Assembly: GCA_002371335.1 (NCBI GenBank)
Contig: DFHP01000205.1
Span: forward strand, 1 to 51,969
Reading direction: 5' to 3'
DNA: 51,969 nucleotides
Source of the DNA: Eubacterium sp. UBA3720
Lineage (GTDB): Bacteria > Bacillota > Clostridia > Lachnospirales > Lachnospiraceae
Shown: piece after piece, positions 1 through 6,596 of the stretch
Position numbering within the stretch: the first letter of the stretch is position 1
Layout of the letters: every line of letters begins with the position of its first letter
Notes under the pieces: model-generated
The model's input: the letters and a program-made list of their open reading frames with translations, nothing else
What the model was told of the DNA's origin: nothing
The model's database searches: none
Position numbers and translations under genes: made by a program

Positions 1-224
1 TATATAGTGTTTAACCGGTCAGGATCAACCTTTTCTGGCTAATCCATTCCTTTTTTACTGTTTTTAAAGGATCTTTTCGATCGTTCAAAATATACTGTTT
101 TGTGAAAACAGTCAAAACTCAATATTTTGAATTTTCGAGGATGTGTTTTACTGTTCAGTTGTCAATGTTCTTCCTGATCTTTTACGATCCGCCGCCGCTA
201 TCTGTCATCCGCGACAGCTTTAAT
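1..224 (-). other. Probable rRNA operon leader (16S gene beyond left edge)
   Basis: No protein gene fits here. Read on the minus strand, the region follows two strong tandem promoters and contains GAACATTGACAACTGAACAG, the kind of sequence found in precursor leaders of Firmicutes rRNA operons, and a boxA-like GATCCTTTAAAAAC at about 61-74. The 16S gene itself is not in the window, so the identity is inferred from promoter architecture and leader resemblance. A highly expressed tRNA or other stable RNA gene is the main alternative. Confidence 0.55.
87..115 (-). promoter_or_regulatory. Promoter P2 of probable rRNA operon
   Basis: On the minus strand the sequence is TTGACT, 17 bases, TATTTT. 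It lies downstream of P1 and points out of the window to the left. Tandem promoters of this kind are typical of rRNA operons. Confidence 0.6.
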
Positions 225-253
225 AGCTTATCACGCGATTTCTTGTTTGTCAA
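225..253 (-). promoter_or_regulatory. Promoter P1 of probable rRNA operon
   Basis: On the minus strand a perfect TTGACA -35 box is followed after 17 bases by TAAGCT. The -10 box is poor, but the region just upstream (254-285) is rich in A tracts like an UP element, as in rRNA promoters. Confidence 0.55.
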
Positions 254-342
254 CATCTTTTTCAAGAAGTTTTTCTTTTCTTTATCGGATTTTTATAATT
301 GCCCAAGCCTTCTCTCTTCTCCCTGAAAACCCAGGTTCTGTT

Positions 343-858
343 TTAGCTGTCCGCGCCGGGCTCTTCCTCAGAATAACTTTTCATCAGCTTCTTTTGTTTT
401 TTGATCTCTCTGAGTTTTCTGAAAAAATCACTCAGCATCGTACTGCATTCTTCCTCCAGTATTCCCCGACGTATCCTGACCTGATGGTTAAAACCGTCCA
501 TCTGCAGCAGATTAATGACTGATCCGGCGCACCCCGCTTTTGCGTTCATGCATCCTATCACCACCTCGTCAATGCGGGACTGAACCAGAGCGCCGGCACA
601 CATCTGGCACGGCTCAAGCGTCACATACATCGTGCACCCTTCCAGTCTCCAGTCCCCCATTTTTCTGCCGGCTTTCTTTATGGCGTTCAGTTCCGCATGA
701 GAAAGAGTGTTTTTATCCGTATTTCTTCTATTATATCCCCGGGCAATGATCTGTCCGTCATGTACTATAACGCATCCGATAGGCACCTCCATGAGCTTCT
801 CTGCCTTCCGTGCCTGTCGGATCGCCTCCCTCATAAACTTTTCATCAGGTGTCTGCAC
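343..858 (-). CDS. tadA: tRNA-specific adenosine deaminase TadA
   Basis: TadA deaminates A34 to inosine in the tRNA-Arg(ACG) anticodon, so that one tRNA reads CGU, CGC and CGA. The cytidine deaminase fold is clear: the zinc ligand and proton-shuttle motif HAE lies about 54 residues from the start, and the PCQMC zinc motif about 30 residues further on. Length (171 aa) is normal. I choose the GTG at 858 because GAGGTG lies six bases upstream. A GTG three codons earlier (867) is possible but has a weaker ribosome site. A tRNA-Arg with ACG anticodon, the expected substrate, is also in this window at 15389. The Lys/Glu-rich C-terminal tail is probably flexible. No convincing terminator is seen before the rRNA-type promoters downstream. 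Confidence 0.95.
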   Translation of the reverse strand: MQTPDEKFMREAIRQARKAEKLMEVPIGCVIVHDGQIIARGYNRRNTDKNTLSHAELNAIKKAGRKMGDWRLEGCTMYVTLEPCQMCAGALVQSRIDEVVIGCMNAKAGCAGSVINLLQMDGFNHQVRIRRGILEEECSTMLSDFFRKLREIKKQKKLMKSYSEEEPGADS

Positions 859-940
859 CTTTATCACCTCGTCATATTATTACTGCTTGTCATAACCCGC
901 CGATTAAGAAGCGGGACTTCTCACACTGAGATCAAAAACT

Positions 941-2551
941 TCAGATCCCCAGAACGGTATGTATGGCCCATGCAACGCCGTCCTTATCTGCGGATGGCGC
1001 AATAACATCTGCGATCCGGAGGCATTTTTCGTCTCCGTTTGCCATCGCTACGCCTATCCCGCTCGTCCGCAGCATATCCATATCGTTCTCGGCGTCTCCC
1101 AAAGCCATGATCCTGGAGCAGTCTATCTCCAGTTTTTCTGCCAGGAATTCCATCCCTGTGTGCTTACCGGCAGAAGGATGGGACAGTTCTATCCGATTCT
1201 TCACGGAAGATGTGATATATACCTCTGAATCCATTTCTTTGAAAGCCCGGATCATTTTTCTTCTCAATGCCGGATCCCCTATGACAAAATCGATTCCCGT
1301 CAGCCGCCCGGAATACTTCATTATAAACCTTCTGATATCTGTGACTGCCGTCCGGCTGTTCTGCACATACGACCGCACCGATGCTTTCGCTCCAAATAAA
1401 GCCGGATCATCCCAGTATTCCCGGCAGGCGTAAGGAACTCCATCCATAAACACCTCACATCCTACGCCTCCATTGTTCCAAAATCTCTCCGACGTTTTCA
1501 AAATATCATTCGTCATCTCTTCCGTCAGACTGATTTCATGGAGCATCTCTCCCGAACGCAGGTCATATATTGCCGTTCCGTTGGAAGTAATCGCGTACCG
1601 GATCCCCGGGACGGAAACGACTGATCTTTCCAGCGCCGCAAAAGGCCGGCCTGTTGCGATGACCACCTCTATCCCTGCTTTAATCGCGGCCGTGAGGGCC
1701 TCCTTATTCTTTTCACTGACGGGCGCGCCGTTATGAATGACTGTCCCGTCCAGATCTGTCACGATTGCGTCTATCCTCCGCAGTACTATTTTATCCCGCC
1801 TTCCGGAACAAACGCAGAGAAGATACTCCTTGCGCAGTTCTTGCATATTTAGATCATCTTCCCAAAAAGGAACTGCCTCAGCTCCCGCATCTCCGGTACA
1901 GATATTCTCACCGGCGGCACAGATATCTCTGACAGTCCTTACATGATACCAGACGTCCCCGCACTCCCAGACAAGCATTTCATTTTCCGAAACAGGATAT
2001 TCATCCGTCTCAGCGTTGTCTGTTCTTCCGCCGGATCCGAACATCCTTTGAAACCGTTCTTTGGGAAAAAGGTTCTCCGGTATTACAGAAAACTCCGAAA
2101 ATCCGGCATCTATACCCTCTCCGGTATATTTGACAAAGCTTTCCTTGCATGTCCAGACAAGCATAAAACGCCTCAATATCTCCGCATCTTTACATCCCAG
2201 CTTTACAAACTCCACCTCCCGCGGATGAAAAAACCGCTCCGCCAGCCGGAGCTTTCTCCGTGCTTCTCCATGGAGAGGATCTTTTCCGCTCTCTGCCCTT
2301 CCAAACGCTTTCTCATCAAAAACCTTCTGAAGGTCCATCCCGATACAGTGATCCGCGAGCGCTACAGCCTCCTGCTTCCCGCTGTCCGAAAAAGAAACCC
2401 CTTCTCCGGCGTTTGCGGAAAAAAAAGGCTTACCGGAAGGCGTTTTTTCCACCTTCCAGACCCTTTTTCTCCCGAACCAGTTCTCAGCGCATCTTTCCAT
2501 TAAAACATTATGAGGTTGTTGATTATCACAAAAAAGATATACTCCGATCAT
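941..2551 (-). CDS. Fusion: Sfp-type 4'-phosphopantetheinyl transferase + Cof-like HAD hydrolase
   Basis: This 536-residue protein joins two enzymes. Residues 1 to about 215 resemble Sfp-type phosphopantetheinyl transferases, which move phosphopantetheine from CoA to carrier proteins. Visible motifs are GMDLQ (71-75, the GxDxE metal site) and WTCKES with a following K and GEG (133-146). The second acidic metal ligand is Q75 instead of E, a change some active family members tolerate. From about residue 258 a HAD-IIB (Cof/YbiV-like) phosphatase follows: DLDGT with nucleophile D266 and acid D268, T299 in IATGR, K462 and GDAEND (484-489). All four HAD motifs look intact. The start overlaps the stop of the upstream Cys-rich gene by four bases (ATGA), so translation is probably coupled. 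The fusion is in one uninterrupted frame. No carrier protein or synthase lies nearby, so substrates are unknown. Confidence 0.85.
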   Translation of the reverse strand: MIGVYLFCDNQQPHNVLMERCAENWFGRKRVWKVEKTPSGKPFFSANAGEGVSFSDSGKQEAVALADHCIGMDLQKVFDEKAFGRAESGKDPLHGEARRKLRLAERFFHPREVEFVKLGCKDAEILRRFMLVWTCKESFVKYTGEGIDAGFSEFSVIPENLFPKERFQRMFGSGGRTDNAETDEYPVSENEMLVWECGDVWYHVRTVRDICAAGENICTGDAGAEAVPFWEDDLNMQELRKEYLLCVCSGRRDKIVLRRIDAIVTDLDGTVIHNGAPVSEKNKEALTAAIKAGIEVVIATGRPFAALERSVVSVPGIRYAITSNGTAIYDLRSGEMLHEISLTEEMTNDILKTSERFWNNGGVGCEVFMDGVPYACREYWDDPALFGAKASVRSYVQNSRTAVTDIRRFIMKYSGRLTGIDFVIGDPALRRKMIRAFKEMDSEVYITSSVKNRIELSHPSAGKHTGMEFLAEKLEIDCSRIMALGDAENDMDMLRTSGIGVAMANGDEKCLRIADVIAPSADKDGVAWAIHTVLGI

Positions 2552-2790
2552 TTTATCCTTATGGCACCCATTTTTTCCAGATGTTCAGTCAGTTCTCCTG
2601 CCCGGAGCTGCGCTTCGTCTATCTCAAACTCTGCCTTCCCGTTTCCCAGACGTTTCAGCAGACAATAGTCCGGCTTTGTATCGTTCCCCTTGTTTGTTCT
2701 GCACACACACATAGATACCATACAAAGTCTTCCGGCAAGCCTGCAGCTCCAGCAATCCTTCGGCATTTCCATTTCAAATACAGCTTTCAT
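2548..2790 (-). CDS. Small Cys-rich protein of unknown function
   Basis: An 80-residue protein with a CWSC pair near residue 10 and further Cys residues (a C-x4-C-x-C arrangement, then a single Cys in a PDYCLL segment). The opening MPKDC...C resembles a small family often seen in Clostridia and phages with an MPxSCxxC start and a CPL-type second half, probably metal binding; this likeness is from memory. I choose ATG at 2790 because AAGGA lies five bases upstream. An upstream in-frame start (2823) lacks this. It overlaps the PPTase-HAD gene by four bases, so the two form a unit. Function unknown. Confidence 0.65.
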   Translation of the reverse strand: MKAVFEMEMPKDCWSCRLAGRLCMVSMCVCRTNKGNDTKPDYCLLKRLGNGKAEFEIDEAQLRAGELTEHLEKMGAIRIK

Positions 2791-2877
2791 ACAGATCCTT
2801 TCCTTTACAGTATGTCCTGACATGCACGATCCTCTCCCTTATTATATCCGCATACCGGGACCAGATCGATTTTTTTC

Positions 2878-2906
2878 TTGATTTCAAAATACAGATATGT
2901 TAGTAT
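2878..2906 (+). promoter_or_regulatory. Promoter of tRNA-Leu
   Basis: TTGATT, a 17-base spacer and TAGTAT, placing the transcription start about 17 bases before the tRNA. It matches a housekeeping sigma-A promoter well. Confidence 0.75.
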
Positions 2907-2929
2907 TTATGTGCTGTCAAAAAGCAACT

Positions 2930-3013
2930 GCCGGCGTGTTGGAATTGGTAGACGAGACAGACTCAAAATCTGTTGTCCGCAAGGGCGTGTGGGTTCGAGT
3001 CCCACCGCCGGCA
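2930..3013 (+). tRNA. tRNA-Leu (anticodon CAA)
   Basis: A full class II tRNA of 84 bases. The acceptor stem GCCGGCG pairs with CGCCGGC, followed by discriminator A. The anticodon stem ACAGA/UCUGU encloses loop CUCAAAA, giving anticodon CAA, which reads UUG. A variable arm and a T loop with GTTCGAG are present. CCA is not encoded. The gene has its own promoter and terminator. Confidence 0.97.
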
Positions 3014-3033
3014 TATTGAATATCTTTTTATCC

Positions 3034-3061
3034 GAAGCCTTTTAAGGCTTCTTTTTTTTTC
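3034..3061 (+). terminator. Terminator of tRNA-Leu
   Basis: Hairpin GAAGCC-ttttaa-GGCTTC followed by nine T. It sits 20 bases past the tRNA. Confidence 0.9.
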
Positions 3062-3091
3062 ACAGGAAATTTCGTCAATTTCCTGTGAAAC
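3058..3091. repeat. 34-base palindromic element, copy A
   Basis: A near-perfect palindrome with arms CACAGGAAATT and AATTTCCTGTG. It aligns without gaps to copies at 15500-15533 (28 of 34 identical) and 49873-49906 (inverted). This copy starts inside the T tract of the tRNA-Leu terminator and also encodes the last residues and stop of the lipoprotein gene on the other strand. Confidence 0.75.
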
Positions 3092-3800
3092 GAAACCCTC
3101 CGGACTGACTTTGTTCATACCCCATCTTATTCATTATCTCAGCCACAACATCTTCGCAGTCCGGCTGATAACAGAGTATCTCAAATGTGGTATTCCCATC
3201 TCTTCCATATACAGAGCCGCTGTCCGCATCCTCTGTGATCTCAAAATCTTTACCTTCATTGATCACATCCGAAAAGCATTTATCATTATAAACCTTTTCT
3301 GCCGCATCACGGTCATCATATTCCTGCAGGAACCCGATCATCACCAGTTCCTCGCCGGTATCGTCGCCGGAAGCTCCTCCACTTTCGTTTTCTCCATTAT
3401 CCGAAGAATTCAGGAAATCCTCGATACTGCTATAGGAAGAAATAATCTCCCCGGCTTTTGCGGCCTCCATATTCTCTTCGTCATTTACATTTTCATCTTC
3501 AGGAATAACCGATTCTCCGGATACTGTACTGCCGTCGCCTTCTTTGCTGAAGACAAAAAACTTTGCTTCCTGATATCCGTCCCCGCTTTTTATTTCATTT
3601 ACATCAAAAGTGACCTGCAGTTGATCATTACCCATCGCCTTTTTATATGCGTCCTCAATGTCTCTTCCTGAGTTTTCGATCAAAGTCTTAAACTCCTGCG
3701 CGGTCATGGCCGTCCCGGATCCTGTATCGCTGCCACATCCCGCAGCAGCTGCCAGGGCACAAAGACATGCTGTTATTATCCATATCTTTCTCTTCTTCAT
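3075..3800 (-). CDS. Lipoprotein of unknown function
   Basis: A 241-residue protein with a type II signal peptide: positive MKKRK, a hydrophobic core and a lipobox ending LAAAAGC, so the mature protein would start at a lipidated Cys near residue 22 and sit on the outer membrane face. The rest is acidic, Asp/Glu/Ser/Gly rich in the middle, with a more ordered C-terminal third (FEILCYQPDCEDVVAEIM). I do not recognise the domain. The gene lies alone between tRNA-Leu and lysA and is flanked by repeats: copy A of the 34-base palindrome encodes its last codons and the 22-base palindrome at 3825 lies just upstream. Lipoprotein status is confident, function is not. Confidence 0.8.
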   Translation of the reverse strand: MKKRKIWIITACLCALAAAAGCGSDTGSGTAMTAQEFKTLIENSGRDIEDAYKKAMGNDQLQVTFDVNEIKSGDGYQEAKFFVFSKEGDGSTVSGESVIPEDENVNDEENMEAAKAGEIISSYSSIEDFLNSSDNGENESGGASGDDTGEELVMIGFLQEYDDRDAAEKVYNDKCFSDVINEGKDFEITEDADSGSVYGRDGNTTFEILCYQPDCEDVVAEIMNKMGYEQSQSGGFRFTGN

Positions 3801-3824
3801 ATTTCTCTCCTTTTACTATCTTTT

Positions 3825-3846
3825 CAAGTCCCGCCCGCGAGACTTG
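3825..3846. repeat. 22-base palindrome, copy 1
   Basis: Arms CAAGTCCCGC and GCGAGACTTG around two bases, followed by GAA. Matches 18 of 22 bases of 15627-15648. A related half-site, GCGAGACCTGAA, occurs at 12613-12624. Confidence 0.6.
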
Positions 3847-3885
3847 AATACGAAAAACAAACGAAAGACACTCCTCCTCCGCCGG

Positions 3886-3923
3886 AAAAGGCCGGCACAT
3901 ACTTCTCATCAGTATATGCCGGC
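3886..3923 (-). terminator. Terminator of lysA
   Basis: On the minus strand a stem starting GCCGGCA and closing TGCCGGC (with an extra partly paired TATA segment) is followed by CTTTTCC. It lies 14 bases past the lysA stop. The T tract is short. Confidence 0.6.
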
Positions 3924-3936
3924 ACTTTACTGTTCA

Positions 3937-5208
3937 TCATTCAAACATCTTTTTATATTCGGGCGTAATATCCAGCGTCGCAAAGTAATCCTTTGGCGTC
4001 TCGGCACGGCGGATCAGTTCGAAGCTTCCATCCTCCTTCAGAAGGATCTCAGCTGACCAGAGTCTTCCGTTATAGTTGTAGCCCATAGAGAAACCATGTG
4101 CTCCGGTATCATGGATCACAAGAAGATCTCCCTTATCGATCTTCGGAAGCATACGGTCGATCGCGAACTTGTCATTGTTCTCGCAAAGTGAACCTGTCAC
4201 GTCATACATATGATCGCAGGGCTCATTTTCTTTGCCCATGACCGTAATATGATGATATGCTCCGTACATGGCAGGGCGCATCAGATTTGCAGCGCACGCA
4301 TCCACACCTATATATTCTTTATAAATATGTTTTTCATGCATGGCAGTCGTCACCAGGCATCCGTATGGTCCCATCATGTACCGGCCCATCTCAGTACAGA
4401 GTCTCACATCACCCATTCCCGCCGGGACAAGTATTTCTTCATAGACTTTTCTGACGCCCTCACCGATTGCGAGAATATCGTTTCCTTCCTGTTCCGGTCT
4501 GTAAGGGATGCCGACGCCGCCGGAAAGATTGATAAAAGTAATATGTGCCCCTGTTTCTTTCTGAAGACGTACCGCCAGTTCAAAAAGAACTCCTGCCAGT
4601 TTCGGATAATACTCATTCGTAACCGTATTGCTCGCCAGAAAAGCATGGATGCCGAACTCCTCGGCTCCTTTGGCCTTAAGCGTCCTGAAAGCCTCAAAGA
4701 TCTGCTCTTCCGTCATTCCGTATTTCGCGTCGCCCGGATTGTCCATGATTCCGTTGCTGAGCTGGAACATCCCGCCCGGGTTAAAACGGCAGCTGATCTT
4801 TTTTGGAATAAACCCGAGAGTCTCCTCCAAAAAGTCAATATGAGTGATATCATCGAGGTTGATGACAGCGCCAAGTTCATTTGCTTTCACATATTCCTCT
4901 GCCGGTGTAACATTTGAAGAAAACATGATCTTATCGCCGGAAAAGCCCATTGCCTCCGAAAGCATCAGCTCTGTCATTGAGGAGCAGTCTGTTCCGCATC
5001 CGTACTCCTTCAGGATTCTGATCAGGGCAGGCGTAGGCGTAGCCTTCACTGCAAAATATTCTATAAATCCCGGATTCCAGGAGAACGCCTCTTTTACCCT
5101 TGCCGCATTCTCACGGATCCCTTTCTCGTCATAAAGATGAAAAGGGGTGGGATACTGACGGATGATCTCTTCAAGTTTCTCTTTTGTTACAAATGGAGTC
5201 TTTTTCAT
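3937..5208 (-). CDS. lysA: Diaminopimelate decarboxylase-type PLP enzyme
   Basis: Group IV PLP decarboxylase converting meso-diaminopimelate to lysine. The Schiff-base lysine is K55 in YFAVKATP; the glycine-rich phosphate site is NLSGGVGIPY and the active-site Cys/Asp pair appears as CENNDKFA near residue 340. Length 423 matches the family. A purine-rich AAAGG lies eight bases before the ATG. It is a single gene with a hairpin terminator; no lysine riboswitch fits in the 67 bases upstream. This form differs from textbook LysA in the segment around LCENNDKF, so a related decarboxylase acting on another diamino acid cannot be excluded, but the DAP-type MurE in the same window fits a lysine route through DAP. 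Confidence 0.85.
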   Translation of the reverse strand: MKKTPFVTKEKLEEIIRQYPTPFHLYDEKGIRENAARVKEAFSWNPGFIEYFAVKATPTPALIRILKEYGCGTDCSSMTELMLSEAMGFSGDKIMFSSNVTPAEEYVKANELGAVINLDDITHIDFLEETLGFIPKKISCRFNPGGMFQLSNGIMDNPGDAKYGMTEEQIFEAFRTLKAKGAEEFGIHAFLASNTVTNEYYPKLAGVLFELAVRLQKETGAHITFINLSGGVGIPYRPEQEGNDILAIGEGVRKVYEEILVPAGMGDVRLCTEMGRYMMGPYGCLVTTAMHEKHIYKEYIGVDACAANLMRPAMYGAYHHITVMGKENEPCDHMYDVTGSLCENNDKFAIDRMLPKIDKGDLLVIHDTGAHGFSMGYNYNGRLWSAEILLKEDGSFELIRRAETPKDYFATLDITPEYKKMFE

Positions 5209-5265
5209 TGTATATTACCTTTCGAATTATGTTTTTCAGTCGTTGACGCATTAACTCATTAAAGC

Positions 5266-5290
5266 AAGCATGTGCTTACTGCACATGCTT
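5266..5290 (-). terminator. Possible terminator of the rhomboid-like gene
   Basis: Perfect ten-base stem AAGCATGTGC/GCACATGCTT with a five-base loop. It overlaps the stop codon of the rhomboid-like gene. The following minus-strand bases are only weakly T rich (GCTTTAATG), so it may instead be a processing or stability hairpin. Confidence 0.45.
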
Positions 5291-6196
5291 ATGAGTAAAC
5301 AGGTGTTCCTGACAATACTCGTAATTGCCGTTGCACTTTGAACAGAAACGGAATTCAAGAGCAGGATTACTCTCTGTCTGTCCGCACACTGCACATTTGT
5401 GCTTCATGATCTGCCGCGGGCCTGCCCCTCTGGTCTGCTGTCCCCTGTCATTTGACCTGTTGAATAAGTTTCCGCTTCCCATGCCTGCAGCTTTCCTGAA
5501 TTCTGCTCTTCGCTTACGCTGCTTCCGGTTTCCTCTTCCGGAATATCCCTTAAACAGGAAATAAAAGATCACCGTAGCCGCCAGCGATGAACCTATGACA
5601 ATACCTGTCAAAAGAGGCAGTCTGCTTGTAACGATCTCATAGATCAGCAGAACGATATCCGCATACGCCAGATATTTGATCTTCAGCGGAATAATAAACA
5701 TGAACAGCATCTGCTGCTCAGGAAACGTCATCGCAAATCCAAGGAAAATGGACATACTGATATAATATGTGGAAATTATCGCGTACCCTGAAGCATCCGC
5801 CGCCAGAAAAAGCTCGCTTCCATAAATAAAGTATATGATGAAGGCTCCAATGATCGTAGTGATCAGCCCCAGTAAAATATATACGTTATAGAGGAAATCT
5901 CCCCACGTGTTCTCCAGAACGCTGCCCAGCTGGTAATAAACGAACAGCATGATGATCGTAAAAATATCCAGTGAATAGCTTGGAGGCATAATGATCCATG
6001 TTACCAGGCGCCATACCTGACCATGAAGTATCGCATACGGATTTAACGAAAGCATGCCTATCAGATTAAGATTCACATTTGCCCTCATAAAGATCATCAT
6101 TGCGTAACCGATCACATAGGTTAGAATAATGTACCGGGTCAGATTCGGAACGGCATATTTGCCGAATTTACGTTCCATTTTGTTTAGAAATCCCAT
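5276..6196 (-). CDS. Rhomboid-like membrane protein with C-terminal zinc ribbon
   Basis: A 306-residue protein with about six membrane segments between residues 20 and 215. The segment GQVWRLVTW matches the conserved GQxWRL loop of rhomboids, and ASGYAII sits where GASG with the catalytic Ser would be. The final membrane segment has no His, so the Ser-His dyad seems incomplete and the protein may be a non-proteolytic, Derlin-like member. A basic linker (KQRKRRAEFRK) leads to a zinc ribbon: CAVCGQ about residues 270-275, then CSKC, then CQEH. Substrate unknown. The stop codon lies inside a hairpin. It is followed by lysA on the same strand but separated by 67 bases. Confidence 0.75.
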   Translation of the reverse strand: MGFLNKMERKFGKYAVPNLTRYIILTYVIGYAMMIFMRANVNLNLIGMLSLNPYAILHGQVWRLVTWIIMPPSYSLDIFTIIMLFVYYQLGSVLENTWGDFLYNVYILLGLITTIIGAFIIYFIYGSELFLAADASGYAIISTYYISMSIFLGFAMTFPEQQMLFMFIIPLKIKYLAYADIVLLIYEIVTSRLPLLTGIVIGSSLAATVIFYFLFKGYSGRGNRKQRKRRAEFRKAAGMGSGNLFNRSNDRGQQTRGAGPRQIMKHKCAVCGQTESNPALEFRFCSKCNGNYEYCQEHLFTHKHVQ

Positions 6197-6351
6197 AGAT
6201 TTTCTCCTTTTTTACAGTTCTAAACATATGCACTACATTATAATATTCCCGTATATATTTTGTCAAAACATTTCTATCCGGCTTACACACGCTATTAATC
6301 CGGCTCATGAGCGCTAAACGCTATACCTCAGTATGAGAAGACCTCTCATTC

Positions 6352-6427
6352 TTAAGCGGCTGGTTATGCTTTAAGCAGCGGATTTTGTTTTAAGCGGCTG
6401 GTTTTGTTTTAAGCAGCGGGTTATGTT
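6352..6427. repeat. Four 19-bp tandem repeats upstream of aroC
   Basis: Four units begin at 6352, 6371, 6390 and 6409, each exactly 19 bases and starting TTAAGC. Units 1 and 3 read GCGGCTGG and units 2 and 4 read GCAGCGG, so there is also a 38-base super-period. The array lies in the 400-base gap between the divergent rhomboid-like and aroC genes. Confidence 0.85.
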
Positions 6428-6505
6428 TTGCAAGATGCTTCTGCATATGATAAACTAATCGAAACCACGGAAAGCTTGCGGCGGAAAGCCTTTTTATTAT
6501 CATTA

Positions 6506-6554
6506 CCGGCCGCGCTGCAGAAGGATACCTGATGATTTCCATTTCTGCGGCCGG
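6506..6554 (+). promoter_or_regulatory. GC-rich hairpin in the aroC leader
   Basis: Arms CCGGCC plus GCAGAA pair with TTCTGC plus GGCCGG, interrupted by a five-base bulge (GCGCT) on the left. It lies 42 bases before aroC. It has no T tract, so a plain terminator is unlikely. A TATGAT -10-like box at 6446-6451 could start the transcript, but no good -35 box is seen. Confidence 0.4.
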
Positions 6555-6596
6555 AGCAGGGAATCAGTCAGAGTATTAAATATATAAGGAGACATC

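Noticed and set aside
1..340. Signal recognition particle RNA next to tadA
   Set aside because: This RNA is often near tadA in Firmicutes, but its conserved GGAAGCAG loop sequence is not found here.
3058..3091. Terminator for the lipoprotein gene
   Set aside because: On the minus strand the palindrome is followed by A, not T, and it overlaps the stop codon. It is better seen as a repeat element.
2973..3671. Plus-strand frame of 232 codons
   Set aside because: It runs through the tRNA-Leu gene and lies opposite the lipoprotein gene, which has a signal peptide and better composition.
5209..5275. Lysine riboswitch before lysA
   Set aside because: The lysA gene is on the minus strand, so its leader is this 67-base gap, far too short for the lysine riboswitch.
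6352..6427. CRISPR array
   Set aside because: The 19-bp units are contiguous with no spacers and there are no cas genes. The same holds for the 12-bp repeats at 50083.
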